A stretch of DNA of 64,000 nt from the NCBI GenBank assembly GCA_963761775.1, contig CAVXIF010000001.1, forward strand, positions 1 through 64,000, given 5' to 3'. This document shows, piece after piece, positions 17,599 to 27,012 of this stretch; position 1 is the first letter of the stretch; the number at the start of each line of letters is the position of its first letter. Position numbers and translations under genes: made by a program. Below the pieces are notes generated by a model that saw only the letters and a list, made by a program, of their open reading frames with translations, did not search any database and had not been told where the DNA came from. The DNA comes from Parerythrobacter_A sp963761775. Lineage in GTDB: Bacteria; Pseudomonadota; Alphaproteobacteria; Sphingomonadales; Sphingomonadaceae.

Positions 17599-20012
17599 CA
17601 GAACGCCTGTCCGATGGAGACGTAGATGTTGAATGCGCTTTCGCCGTCACGGCGGCCCAGCGGCGTGGCGATATCGACGCGCATCGGGCCGAAATTGGTG
17701 TAATAGCGCCCGCCGACCCCTACGCCGTAGCGGATATCGTCGAAGCCGGGCGTGCTGCTTTCATACACCTGGCCCGCATCGACGAAGCCGACCACACCGA
17801 AATTGCCGAAGCGGTAGCGCAGCTCGACCGCGCCCTCGATCACGCTGCGTCCGCCGATGGGGCGCAGGCGGAAGGGATCGGGACCGGCATCGGGATCGTC
17901 GGGGTCGATATTTTCAGGATCGAAATTGGGATTGGGTTCCAGCACCTGCGGCCCCAGCTGCTGGAAGCCGAAGCCGCGCACCGACCCGCCGCCACCGGCA
18001 TAGAACCGGCGCGATGGGGCGATGTCGCTGCGCGATACGCCGGCGATAGTTCCGCCGCGCAACCGGCCCGCCAGCACGATGGAATCGCCGAACGGCAGAT
18101 AGGCGGAACCGTCCACGATGCCGCGCACATAGGGGCTGAACCCGTCCTGCAAAGACCCCTCGGGCTGGACGAACAGTTTCAGGCGGAACCCTTGCGTCGG
18201 GTTCAGCAGGCTGTCCGAGGTGTCGAAGCCGACCTGTCCCGTAAGCGCGCCGATGAAATAGGTGCGGTCGACATTCTCGCCGGTCGCGAAATCGAAATCC
18301 TCTTCGATGGAGGCAAGGATTTCGCCGCCGAACGCGTAGGTAAACCGCTTCTGCCAGATCGGGGTGGAGGCATAGCTGACCAGTCCGCCGATCCGCCCGG
18401 TCAGCGCGTTGAACGCATCGTACCGGCTGCGCAGGGCGCTAATGCCCAGTTCCACCGTGCGGTCGCGCCGTCCGGCATTGGCGCGGCGGAAGGTCAGACC
18501 GGCACCCTGTTCCTGCGTGCCCAGCACGGCGGAGGCGGTCAGCGCGCCTTCGGGCGGGAACAGGTTGCGGTGGCTCCAGCTGCCTTCGAGGCGGAAGCCC
18601 TGGCCGGTGCCGAACCCGGCACTGCCCGCGATGGTGCGCGGCGGCCCGGCCTGTTGCGTCACCGCGACATTGACATATTCGGTACCGTCCCCCGCATCCT
18701 CGCCGGTGCGTTCGGGGATGACGGTAACCTGGCTCAAAAGGCCGGTGGCGACCATCGCCTGTCGCAGATCGTCGACCAGGCGGCTGTCATACAGCTCGCC
18801 GCGCTCGAACCGGGCCAGCACATCGACATGGTCGGCATCGAAGGCGGTATTGCCGCTGGTGGTGAAGCCGCCGAAACGGGCGCGCGGGCCGGTGTCGATA
18901 GGCAGGGTGTAAACGCCGTCGTCGGTTTCCTGATCGAGCAGGATGTCGCGCTGTCCGATCTCGGCAAAGGGGTAGCCCTGTTCGGGCAGGGCAATGGCGA
19001 CCTGCGCCTCGGCCCCCTGAACACGCGCCGCAATGATCGGTTCGCCAACCCGGAGCGCGAAATTGTCTGCGATCAGCGTTTCCGGAACGGTCGGCCCGGC
19101 TTCGATGTCGATCTGCGAAAAGGTGAAACGCGCGCCCGGTGCAGCGTCCAGCACCGCGGTCAGCGGCTGACCGTTTTCTTCCGCCGACCGGTCGATGCGC
19201 GTGGTGACCGTCGCATCGTAATAGCCTTCGGATTTGAGAATACTTGCCAGCAGCGTGGCGTCTTCCTCGACCCGGGCGGACAGCATGGCGACATTCGCCG
19301 CTTCGCCATCGGCGTCTTCCAGCGCGGAAAGGCTGTCGAACATGCCGGCAAGGTCGGTATCCGTTTCGGCATCCGCTTCGTCCAGCCCGTTCAGCTGGAT
19401 CGCGTATTTAACGACCAGCACTTCCTCGTCGCTGGCAGCTTCGGCGAATTCGACCTCGTTCACCTCGAAGTCTTCGAGCGGCGACAGCGGCTGGGTCAGC
19501 TCGGCATCGCGGATGGGCGCATCGGCGATTTCTTCCACCGCATCGCCATCGGCCAGTTCGGGCAGACGACCGGGCGCAGCGATATCGTCTGCTGGCAAAG
19601 TGTCTGTTTCCGCGTCAAGCGCGACCTGCTCTTCGGCCCCCTGTTCCTCGGCAAACCGGCGTTCGAATTCGGCGATGGACTCCAGTTCGCCTAGCGCATC
19701 GAGTTCAGGGTCGGGTGCGTCGAGCGACGGAATGGCGGCGTTGAATTCCTCGTCCTCGATGATGGTTTCGACAACGGGAAGGTCGGCCTGCGGCGGCGGG
19801 GGCGCCACGTCGACCGAGCCGGCGACCAGCGTGTCGCCATCGGACACCGCAACATCACCATCGACCAGCACGCTTCGCAAGCTGTCTTCCACCGGTGCGT
19901 TTTCCCGGGCATTCTCGGGGGCGGTCTGCGCGGAAGCGGCTTGCGCGCTCAGCACGAGGGATAACGCGGTGCCCGCCACGAAAGCGGTGCGGACACCCTG
20001 CAATCTATTCAT
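17598..20012 (-). CDS. tamA: TamA, BamA-family outer-membrane assembly protein
   Basis: An 804-residue protein with a signal peptide (about 1-29, ending near AASAQ), an unusual acidic region of about 200 residues rich in Glu, Asp and Ala, POTRA domains, and a 16-strand Omp85-type barrel at the C-terminus ending in Phe (SIGQAF). The barrel motif RRFYAGGGGSVRGFGFQQLG is the Omp85 lid-lock type signature. E. coli TamA has 577 residues, so the extra length is mainly the acidic segment. An ATG at 20045 is possible, but it would sit 3 nt from the YihY long-frame start on the other strand. 20012 gives a normal signal peptide. It pairs with TamB. Confidence 0.9.
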   Translation of the reverse strand: MNRLQGVRTAFVAGTALSLVLSAQAASAQTAPENARENAPVEDSLRSVLVDGDVAVSDGDTLVAGSVDVAPPPPQADLPVVETIIEDEEFNAAIPSLDAPDPELDALGELESIAEFERRFAEEQGAEEQVALDAETDTLPADDIAAPGRLPELADGDAVEEIADAPIRDAELTQPLSPLEDFEVNEVEFAEAASDEEVLVVKYAIQLNGLDEADAETDTDLAGMFDSLSALEDADGEAANVAMLSARVEEDATLLASILKSEGYYDATVTTRIDRSAEENGQPLTAVLDAAPGARFTFSQIDIEAGPTVPETLIADNFALRVGEPIIAARVQGAEAQVAIALPEQGYPFAEIGQRDILLDQETDDGVYTLPIDTGPRARFGGFTTSGNTAFDADHVDVLARFERGELYDSRLVDDLRQAMVATGLLSQVTVIPERTGEDAGDGTEYVNVAVTQQAGPPRTIAGSAGFGTGQGFRLEGSWSHRNLFPPEGALTASAVLGTQEQGAGLTFRRANAGRRDRTVELGISALRSRYDAFNALTGRIGGLVSYASTPIWQKRFTYAFGGEILASIEEDFDFATGENVDRTYFIGALTGQVGFDTSDSLLNPTQGFRLKLFVQPEGSLQDGFSPYVRGIVDGSAYLPFGDSIVLAGRLRGGTIAGVSRSDIAPSRRFYAGGGGSVRGFGFQQLGPQVLEPNPNFDPENIDPDDPDAGPDPFRLRPIGGRSVIEGAVELRYRFGNFGVVGFVDAGQVYESSTPGFDDIRYGVGVGGRYYTNFGPMRVDIATPLGRRDGESAFNIYVSIGQAF

Positions 20013-20090
20013 CACTGGAAACAAGGCGCGACCCGCACTAACCATTTTATGAACTTATTTTCGACACCCTCCCTGCAAGGTATGCCGCTT

Positions 20091-21203
20091 ATGACCCCCG
20101 ACGCACCTAGCGCAGTCGTTCCGGAACGGGAAGCACAAACCATTTACACGCAGGAACCACCGGCCGATACGCCCGACAGCGAATTGCAGCCCGGCGCACG
20201 CGCCGTCGCGCCGCACCACTTGCCGTTTGCCGCTTGGAAGCAGATCGCCAAACGGCTGTGGGTGATGGTCGGCTATCACAACCTGTCGCTGCTGGCGGCG
20301 GGTACGGCGTTTTTCACCTTCCTCGCCATTACCCCGCTGCTGGCCGCGACAGTGATGATGTACGGCTTGCTGGGCGATGTCGATACCGTGCAGCGGCAGA
20401 TGGCGCAGATCATCACGATGGTCCCGCCCGATGTCGCTTCGGTAATCGAGGAGCAGTTGCTGGCGGTCGTCACCACCAGCGGCGGCGTGGCGGGCCTGAC
20501 GCTGGTGGTATCGCTCAGCCTGGCGATCTTCGGTGCAATGCGCGCGGCGAAGGGTCTGATCGGGGCGCTGAACATCATCAATTCGGAGCACGAGAGCCGC
20601 AATTTCATTTCGCTGACCCTGCGCGCAGGCGGGCTGACGCTGGCCGCAATCCTGATTGCGCTGACGGGGCTTATCAGTGGCGGTCTGGTGGCATGGCTGC
20701 AATTGCAGACCAGCTTCGTGCTGGGCCCGCTGACCGAGACGTTCTACAAGCTGGTAACATGGGCGCTGGCAATGGCGCTGGGCACCACCGGTTTCGCCCT
20801 CATCATGCGCTATGGCCCCGACCGGCGACCGGCAAAGTGGCGCTGGCTGTCGCCCGGTTCGCTGTTGTCCACCTTTGCCTGGCTGGGTGTCTCGTTCGGT
20901 TTCTCGCTCTATGTTCAGTATGTCAGCGACTACAACGCGACCTACGGTTCGTTGTCTGCCGTCGTGGTGTTCCTGATGTGGCTGTTCCTGACCAGTTTCG
21001 CGATCCTGATCGGGGCGACGCTGAATGCGGAACTCGAACGCCAGACGCTGACCGACAGCACCATCGGGCCGGACATGCCGCTGGGCGAACGCGGAGCGGT
21101 GATGGCGGACCACGCGATCGACGGCAGCGTCAATGCGGGCGTGCTGGAAAAGCAGCGCCAGCGCAGGGCGCGCCGCCATGCGCAGGCAGCGCATGAGGAA
21201 TGA
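20091..21203 (+). CDS. YihY/BrkB-family inner-membrane protein (UPF0761)
   Basis: About 370 residues. A polar N-terminal tail (~50 residues) is followed by six membrane segments typical of the YihY/virulence factor BrkB family, for example AAGTAFFTFLAITPLLAATV and YGSLSAVVVFLMWLFLTSFA. Recent work on other bacteria links this family to envelope lipid transport together with TamB-like proteins, which fits the divergently placed tamA-tamB genes. That link is recalled, not tested here. The frame opens at 20049, but ATG 20091 is preceded by AAGG at 20077-20080 at a normal distance. The start is therefore uncertain. Confidence 0.85.
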   Translation: MTPDAPSAVVPEREAQTIYTQEPPADTPDSELQPGARAVAPHHLPFAAWKQIAKRLWVMVGYHNLSLLAAGTAFFTFLAITPLLAATVMMYGLLGDVDTVQRQMAQIITMVPPDVASVIEEQLLAVVTTSGGVAGLTLVVSLSLAIFGAMRAAKGLIGALNIINSEHESRNFISLTLRAGGLTLAAILIALTGLISGGLVAWLQLQTSFVLGPLTETFYKLVTWALAMALGTTGFALIMRYGPDRRPAKWRWLSPGSLLSTFAWLGVSFGFSLYVQYVSDYNATYGSLSAVVVFLMWLFLTSFAILIGATLNAELERQTLTDSTIGPDMPLGERGAVMADHAIDGSVNAGVLEKQRQRRARRHAQAAHEE

Positions 21204-21274
21204 TGGCACGAATTGGACATGGCCTGCGGTTTCGGGCAGTCGTGTCGGGTCCGGTTATCTGCAGGGTACTGATT

Positions 21275-21523
21275 ATGAAAACGCTTGCTTTTGTCGCACT
21301 GCTTCCCGTTCTGGCGCTGACCGCATGTGCCGAACCGGGCGGGGAAACGCCTGCTGCCGATGGGGCGATGCCCGACGACGCGATGGCTGAAGACGTGGGG
21401 GTGGCCGATACGATGCCCGCCGGTCCGGCTCTCAGCGACGTTGCGCCCGAGCAGGTTGGTGAAGCCCCCGCGACGCAGGACATGCCCGCCGAAGTCGATC
21501 GCGAGTTCGCGCCTGAATCGTAA
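21275..21523 (+). CDS. Small acidic lipoprotein
   Basis: An 82-residue protein starting with a lipoprotein signal peptide, MKTLAFVALLPVLALTAC, whose lipobox LTAC predicts cleavage before Cys18. The mature part is low-complexity, rich in Ala, Pro, Asp, Glu and Met, with no recognisable domain. An upstream in-frame ATG at 21200 overlaps the YihY stop, but it would place 25 residues ahead of the signal. AGGG upstream supports 21275. It probably sits in the outer or inner membrane. Function unknown. Confidence 0.7.
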   Translation: MKTLAFVALLPVLALTACAEPGGETPAADGAMPDDAMAEDVGVADTMPAGPALSDVAPEQVGEAPATQDMPAEVDREFAPES

Positions 21524-21581
21524 GGCAGACGGCTTTTGGTCGGGGGCGCGCATGATAGGGCCGCGCCGGTCCGAGAAAATA

Positions 21582-22625
21582 ATGGTCAGCACAGCCCGCG
21601 CCCCGCTACATGCAGGCGCGATGACCCGTTCCGGCACCGATCCCATGACCAACGCGCCGGATGCGCCACCTGCCGATACGATGCCCGTTCCGGTGACGGG
21701 CATCATCTACAACCCGCGCAGCCATCGTAATCGCGGGCAGGATCTCGATATCGCGGCGCGCCGCAATGTCCATGTCGCGCAGCCCCGGACGCGGGACGAG
21801 ATCACCGAGGCCTTGCAGTCGTTCAGGACAAAGGGCGTGACCTATCTCGTCGTCAATGGCGGCGACGGCACGGTGCGCGACGTGCTGACCTGCGGGCTGG
21901 CGGTGTTCGATGCCGACTGGCCGGAAATGGCGGTGCTGCCCAAGGGCAAGACCAATGCACTCAACGTCGATCTGGGCGCACCGCGCGGCTGGACGGTGAC
22001 AGCGGCGCTGGACGATTTCGCGACGGCCCGGCGCGTCGTGCGCAGCCCGCTGGTGATCCGCCCGCGCGAGGGCGACGGGCCGGTGCGGGCCGGCTTCATC
22101 ATGGGCGCAGGTGCCTATGCGCTGGGCGTACAGGCGGGGCAGGACGCCCACCGTATGGGCGCATTCGACAGCGTCGCGGTGGCTGTAACGACCGCATGGG
22201 GCATCGGACAGCTGATTTTCGGGCGGCGCGGCAATCGCTGGCGGAAGGGCGCGCGCATGGCAGTGAAGCTGGGTCAGGAAGGCACCCCGCTACCCCATAG
22301 TGGATATGGCGAGCGCGACCGCCGCTCCATCCTGATGGCATCGACACTGCAGAAATTCCCGTCGGGACTGAAGCTGTTCGGCGACCTGACCGACACGCTC
22401 AAGCTGACCGTGCTGGATTACCCGCGCCGCCGGTTGACCGCGATGCTGCCTGCCATTCTCTACGGTATGGGTCCGCGCAATCTCTCGGCCAGCGGGATGC
22501 ATCTGGTCGGTACCGAGCGGTTCGAACTGGATATCGAGGACACCTATATCCTTGACGGGGAGGCGTTTCCCGGCGGGCGGTTCGTGGTCGAAAGCGGTCC
22601 GCCGATCCGCTTCGTCGTGCCATGA
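21582..22625 (+). CDS. Lipid kinase of the diacylglycerol/sphingosine/ceramide kinase fold
   Basis: About 347 residues. The DAGK catalytic domain shows the GGDGT nucleotide-binding motif at 93-97 (VNGGDGTVRD), preceded by IIYNPRS, and the C-terminal beta-sandwich follows. Such enzymes phosphorylate diacylglycerol, ceramide or related lipids with ATP. The gene overlaps the following nucleotidyltransferase-like gene by 4 nt (ATGA), implying a two-step headgroup pathway. In sphingolipid-making alphaproteobacteria a ceramide kinase of this fold is known, so a sphingolipid substrate is attractive but unproven. ATGs at 21552, 21582, 21621 and 21645 are all possible starts. 21582 has GAGA about 5 nt upstream. 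Confidence 0.8.
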   Translation: MVSTARAPLHAGAMTRSGTDPMTNAPDAPPADTMPVPVTGIIYNPRSHRNRGQDLDIAARRNVHVAQPRTRDEITEALQSFRTKGVTYLVVNGGDGTVRDVLTCGLAVFDADWPEMAVLPKGKTNALNVDLGAPRGWTVTAALDDFATARRVVRSPLVIRPREGDGPVRAGFIMGAGAYALGVQAGQDAHRMGAFDSVAVAVTTAWGIGQLIFGRRGNRWRKGARMAVKLGQEGTPLPHSGYGERDRRSILMASTLQKFPSGLKLFGDLTDTLKLTVLDYPRRRLTAMLPAILYGMGPRNLSASGMHLVGTERFELDIEDTYILDGEAFPGGRFVVESGPPIRFVVP

Positions 22626-23521
22626 CCGGTCCCTTGCGCCAGCGGGTGGAAAGCTGGCTGGCCGCCCCGGTGCGCGACGAGGTGCGTGCCTTTGCCGAAC
22701 GGCTGGCGCACGAGTCCGGCGCGGCGGCGGTGCTGTTCTACGGGTCGAACCTGCGGACCGGATCGCTCGACGGGGTGCTGGATTTCTACCTGCTGAAGGA
22801 CAGCGCCGAACCCGAACGCATCTGGCCGCGGGTCAGCTATCACGAATGCGAAGAGGGCGGGCAGGTGTTGCGCGCCAAGGCCGCCACGATGGACCTCGCC
22901 ACTTTTGCCGCCGCCGCGAAAGGCACGTTGCTGGACACCACGATCTGGGCGCGATTCACGCAGCCCAGCGCGCTGTTGTGGCAACGCGAACGCAAGACTG
23001 CACGGGCGGTAAAGGCGGCGATCTGCGATGCAGTCTGCACGGCGACGCGGACTGCGGCAGTGCTCGGTCCGGCAAAAGGCGCGCAGGAGGCGTACTGGAC
23101 TGCGCTGTTCCGGGCGACCTACCGGGCGGAGTTTCGCGTGGAGGCACCGGGGCGCGAAGCGTCGATCCTGGAGGCGCATGCGGCGCATTTCGACGGACTG
23201 CTGACGCTGGGCTGGACCGCGCAGAACCTGGCATTTGCGCGCACCGGACAAACGCTGGCACCCCAGCTATCGGCAGCGCAGCGCAAGCACATCCTGCGAT
23301 GGTGGCGCACCCGCCGCCGCTTGGGCAAACCGCTCAATGTCGCGCGGCTTCTAAAGGCCAGCACCACGTTCGAAGGCGCGGCGCGTTACGGCGCGTGGAA
23401 GATCGAGCGCCATAGCGGCGTGCCGGTTGCATTGACGCCGTGGCGCGAAAAGCATCCCGTGCTGGCCGCACCGCGCGTGCTGTTCGATGTGTGGCGCAAG
23501 ACCCGCCGGAACCGCAGCTAG
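22622..23521 (+). CDS. Nucleotidyltransferase-like protein (Tam41-resembling)
   Basis: A 299-residue soluble protein. Residues 38-57 (LFYGSNLRTGSLDGVLDFYL) match the pattern of a nucleotidyltransferase active site (GS at 41-42, acidic residues 50 and 54). They also resemble the start of Tam41-type CDP-diacylglycerol synthases. The rest is helical and basic at the C-terminus (RKTRRNRS), with no membrane segment. Start and stop overlap with the upstream lipid kinase indicate a shared pathway, plausibly activation of the phosphorylated lipid with CTP. The resemblance is by eye and the function is inferred. Confidence 0.55.
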   Translation: MTGPLRQRVESWLAAPVRDEVRAFAERLAHESGAAAVLFYGSNLRTGSLDGVLDFYLLKDSAEPERIWPRVSYHECEEGGQVLRAKAATMDLATFAAAAKGTLLDTTIWARFTQPSALLWQRERKTARAVKAAICDAVCTATRTAAVLGPAKGAQEAYWTALFRATYRAEFRVEAPGREASILEAHAAHFDGLLTLGWTAQNLAFARTGQTLAPQLSAAQRKHILRWWRTRRRLGKPLNVARLLKASTTFEGAARYGAWKIERHSGVPVALTPWREKHPVLAAPRVLFDVWRKTRRNRS

Positions 23522-23528
23522 GCGCGGC

Positions 23529-24017
23529 TCACAGGTACTTCATCGTGATGTTGATGGTGCTGACGCCGCTGCCGACACGAAATGCCGTCTTCTTGTAGCT
23601 CGGCTTGCCGAGGTTGAAGACGTTGATCGACGGGTTGTTCGACATGCCGCCGCCATCGCTCGACAGGTCGGTCTTGCCGTTGCCGTTGGTATCGTGGCGG
23701 ATGGCGATGCCATAGGTGCCGGGGCCGGGCAGCGGCATGCAGACCGTCATCGATCCCTTGCGCGCAGGTATTTCGATGCGGTTGATCCAGCGGCCCGATT
23801 GAAGCCAGTCCTGCGCCGTTCCGCGATAGCTCTGCACGCGCAGCGTTCCGCTGCTGCTTTCCACGCCGGAAACCTGGATGCGAACGGCGGACGCGCCGCC
23901 TGCGCAGCGTGCGGCGTCATGCTTGATCGTGCTGCGATATTGCGCGCTGGCGGAAGGGGCCGCGATGATCGCGGCGCATCCCAGCGCCAGGGCGGCGAAG
24001 CGTGTGATATATGACAT
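23529..24017 (-). CDS. Exported DUF2141 protein
   Basis: A 162-residue protein with a signal peptide (MSYITRFAALALGCAAIIAA, cleavage near ASAQ). The mature domain has the DUF2141 features RIQVSGVESSSGTLRVQSY, GTYGIAIRHDTNGNGKTD and FNLGKPSYKKTAFRV. The DTNGNGKTD stretch resembles a calcium-binding loop. DUF2141 proteins are secreted and of unknown function. The ATG at 24017 is chosen over 24095 because it starts the signal peptide. It is convergent with the nucleotidyltransferase-like gene. The 281 bp upstream (24018-24298) hold no other gene that I can see and must contain the promoters of this gene and rpe. Confidence 0.8.
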   Translation of the reverse strand: MSYITRFAALALGCAAIIAAPSASAQYRSTIKHDAARCAGGASAVRIQVSGVESSSGTLRVQSYRGTAQDWLQSGRWINRIEIPARKGSMTVCMPLPGPGTYGIAIRHDTNGNGKTDLSSDGGGMSNNPSINVFNLGKPSYKKTAFRVGSGVSTINITMKYL

Positions 24018-24298
24018 GTCGATATAATTCCCGAGTGCTCGCCCGCACTGCAGGCGATGGATGCAGGGCCGGTCACCGGCCTGCGATGTGTCCACCTTAT
24101 GCAGCAGCCGCGCTGAATTCCGGCTGAATTGCTGCGCCCTAACTCATTCAGTCCCGTCATAGTCAGTCCCATGTCGGGACAGCAGCTGCGCAATGTGGAA
24201 AAGGATGCGTATTCGCTTGTTTAGGCGAGTCGCGGGTCGTAACCCGTTTGTTAACCCAATCCGTTTTCGCCCCTTTCCTCTTGCGAACCGCCTGACCT

Positions 24299-24962
24299 AT
24301 GGCCCCGCCACTCATCGCCCCATCCATCCTGTCGGCCGACTTCGCGCGGCTTGGCGAGGAAGTGCGGGCTATCGATACAGCGGGCGCGGACTGGGTGCAT
24401 ATCGACGTGATGGACGGGCATTATGTGCCCAACATCACCATCGGCCCTGCCGTCGTAAAGGCGCTGCGCCCGCATACGGACAAGCCGTTCGACGTGCATC
24501 TGATGATCTCGCCGGTGGACGCCTATCTCGAAGCGTTCGTGGATGCCGGGGCGGATATCGTCACCATTCATCCCGAAGCGGGGCCGCATGCGCACCGCAC
24601 CATGCAGGCGATCCGCGCGCTGGGCGCGAAGGCGGGCGTTGTGCTCAATCCCGGTACGCCGGTTGGAGGCGCTGGATTACCTCCTCGATCTCGCCGATCT
24701 GGTGCTGGTGATGAGCGTCAATCCCGGCTTCGGCGGGCAGAGTTTCATCGATAGCCAGCTTCGAAAGGTGGAGGCCCTGCGCACCAGGATAGACGCGCTG
24801 GACCGCCCCGTGCATCTCCAGGTCGATGGCGGGGTCAATGCCGAGACAGCGCGGCAATGCGTTGATGCAGGGGCCGATGTGCTGGTGGCGGGCAGCGCGA
24901 CATTTGCTGGCGGGCCATCGCAATACGCGGCCAATATCGCGGCATTGAAAGGGGAAGGCTGA
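24299..24962 (+). CDS. rpe: Ribulose-phosphate 3-epimerase (frameshifted in this sequence)
   Basis: Interconverts ribulose-5-phosphate and xylulose-5-phosphate in the pentose phosphate pathway. The first frame carries APSILSADFARLGEE, HIDVMDGHYVPNITIG and FDVHLMI. The second frame carries LVLVMSVNPGFGGQSFI and the phosphate-binding DGGVN and VAGSATF motifs. Skipping one G of the pair at 24661-24662 changes the junction to TPLEALDYLL, exactly as in the family, and gives 220 residues. As the gene is normally essential for pentose metabolism, a sequence error is the best explanation. The stop overlaps the next start (TGATG). Confidence 0.9.
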
Positions 24963-27004
24963 TGGTCGACACGATTGGCCGCCTCGCTTCGGGGAATGAC
25001 GGGCGCGCGGAACAGGATACCGCAGCCGAGCCATTCGAAGCGCCGGAACTTGATTTCGACCGGGCCTCGCGCAAGCCGGCGGTGCCCTTGCCCGAAGCCA
25101 CCGGCGTCGAGGGCGATGCGCTGGTTGTCGGGGCCGATACCATCGCGCGCGATGTCGAGCCGGAGCGCGTGCTGGAACGGGATGCGGATGTTTCCCGTGA
25201 AACACTGGAGCCGGGCCGGACCCTGGCTATCGCATCCTTCGCTGATCCGGCGCACGACGCCGCCGAGCGATTGCTGCGGCTTGCGTTCGGGATGGGCTTT
25301 TCCTCCTCGACGCTGGCGGCCCCGTTCCGGCGTCCGGCGCGCACCCGGCTGCGTGCGACGGTCGATACGCCGCTGGCCGGAGAACGGGCGGCAGGGATCG
25401 CGCTTCGGGCCGGGCATTTCCTGATCCACGGGGTGAAGGCCCCGATTGCGCAGATGAACTTCGCGCCGTCCGCGCCGCTGACTCCGCCTTTCGAGCGCAC
25501 GGTGCATGGTTTCACCTGGCTGCGCGATCTGAAGACCGCTGCTCCGCGCGAACAAGGCGCGCCGGTGGCGCAGCGTATTGCGAAGGAATGGATGGACGCC
25601 AACCCCGCCGCACCGCCCCGGCGGATCGGCAAGGGTGGCGCGCCGATCTGGCGGGTCGAGAATGTCGGCCATCGCCTGCTGAACTGGCTGGTCCACGCGC
25701 CGTTGCTGCTGACCGGTGCGGATGCCAAACAGAGCGAGGCGCAGCTCGCGCTGATGGCGGAGACCGCGCGCTGGCTGGATCGCAATGTCCGCGAAGCGGC
25801 GGATTGCCTGGGCGAGGTTGCGGGCTGGTGCGCGCTGGTGGCGGCGGGGCTGCTGCTGCCCGAAGGCCGTGCGCGCAGGCTCTTTGCCGAAGCGGGCCTT
25901 GCCAAGGCGCTGGGCACGCTGATCGGGGAAGATGGCGGTACGCTGAGCCGTTCGCCCGTGGCGCAGATGGATGCCATCGCGCTGCTGGTCGATCTGCGGG
26001 CCTGCTACGATGCCTGCGAAACCGAGCCGCCCGCCATGATCGGCAATGTGCTGGCGCTGATGGTGCCACCGCTGCTGACGCTGGTCCATGCCGACGGCGC
26101 GCTGGGTAGCTGGCAGGGCAGCCCGGCGGTGCGCAATGCGCGGCTGGCGGCGCTGATCGATGCGTCCGGCGTGCGCGCGCGCCCGCTGCTCGATGTGCGG
26201 CAATGGGGCTATCAGCGGGTGTCGTCCAAGGGGTCGACCCTGCTGTTCGACGCCGCGCCGCCGCCATTGTCGCGTCATGCCCGATCAGGTTGCGCCTCGA
26301 CACTGGCGTTCGAGTTTTGCGCGGGTGGACAGCGGCTGGTGGTAAATTGCGGCGGCGCTGCGGTTGCGGGTGGGCAGGTACCGGCGCGGATCGAGCAGGG
26401 CCTGCGCGCCAGTGCGGCGCATTCCACGCTGGTGCTGGACGATGTAAATTCCACCGCCGTGATGATCGCGGGGCGGCTGGGCGCGGGCGTTGGCGAAGTC
26501 GACATGGACCGCCGCGTGCTGGAAACGGCCAGGGGCAAGGCCACGCGGGTCGAGGCCAGCCATGACGGCTATAGCGGGCGCTACGGCCTGCTCCACCGGC
26601 GTATTCTGGTGCTGCGCGACGACGGCTCCGAGTTGCGCGGCGAGGATTTGCTGCTGCCATCGGGCGGACGCGGCAAGCGCGGCAAGATCGCGTTCGCCAT
26701 CCGCTTCCATATCGGCGCCGACATCGAATTGCAGCTGTCCGAAGACGGGCGCGGGGTCGGCATGGCGCTGGCCGATGGCAGCTACTGGCAGTTCCGTCTT
26801 GCCAGCGATCGCGACAACGCAACGCTCGAAGCGGGCGGCGATACAGCGTCCAGGGACAATGACGGCGGGGCCAGACTGGATATCGAGGAAAGCATGTGGG
26901 TCGACGGCGACGGACGCCCGCGCCCCACGCAGCAGCTGGTAATACAGGGCCTGACGTCGCGCAGCGGCGGGCGGTTCTCCTGGCTGTTCAAGAAGATGGG
27001 CTAG
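24962..27004 (+). CDS. Heparinase II/III-like protein
   Basis: A 680-residue protein with a helical (alpha/alpha) toroid-like N-terminal half and a C-terminal beta-rich heparinase II/III-type domain (LVVNCGGAAVAGG, AAHSTLVLDDVNST, DGYSGRYGLLHRRILVL). Proteins of this kind occur between rpe or rsmB and purH in many alphaproteobacteria. Their substrate is unknown, and a role on cell-surface or acidic polysaccharide is inferred from the family only. No signal peptide is seen at the chosen ATG. The start overlaps the rpe stop by one base, and purH follows 8 nt after its stop, so the three form an operon. Confidence 0.82.
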   Translation: MVDTIGRLASGNDGRAEQDTAAEPFEAPELDFDRASRKPAVPLPEATGVEGDALVVGADTIARDVEPERVLERDADVSRETLEPGRTLAIASFADPAHDAAERLLRLAFGMGFSSSTLAAPFRRPARTRLRATVDTPLAGERAAGIALRAGHFLIHGVKAPIAQMNFAPSAPLTPPFERTVHGFTWLRDLKTAAPREQGAPVAQRIAKEWMDANPAAPPRRIGKGGAPIWRVENVGHRLLNWLVHAPLLLTGADAKQSEAQLALMAETARWLDRNVREAADCLGEVAGWCALVAAGLLLPEGRARRLFAEAGLAKALGTLIGEDGGTLSRSPVAQMDAIALLVDLRACYDACETEPPAMIGNVLALMVPPLLTLVHADGALGSWQGSPAVRNARLAALIDASGVRARPLLDVRQWGYQRVSSKGSTLLFDAAPPPLSRHARSGCASTLAFEFCAGGQRLVVNCGGAAVAGGQVPARIEQGLRASAAHSTLVLDDVNSTAVMIAGRLGAGVGEVDMDRRVLETARGKATRVEASHDGYSGRYGLLHRRILVLRDDGSELRGEDLLLPSGGRGKRGKIAFAIRFHIGADIELQLSEDGRGVGMALADGSYWQFRLASDRDNATLEAGGDTASRDNDGGARLDIEESMWVDGDGRPRPTQQLVIQGLTSRSGGRFSWLFKKMG

Positions 27005-27012
27005 CAGCAGGC

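Noticed and set aside
18192..19694. A 500-codon plus-strand frame opposite tamA
   Set aside because: Same reason: a shadow of a long high-GC gene with no signal, motif or ribosome-binding site.
24677..26278. A 533-codon minus-strand frame opposite rpe and the heparinase-like gene
   Set aside because: Arg/Gln/His-rich translation without motifs, crossing two real genes.
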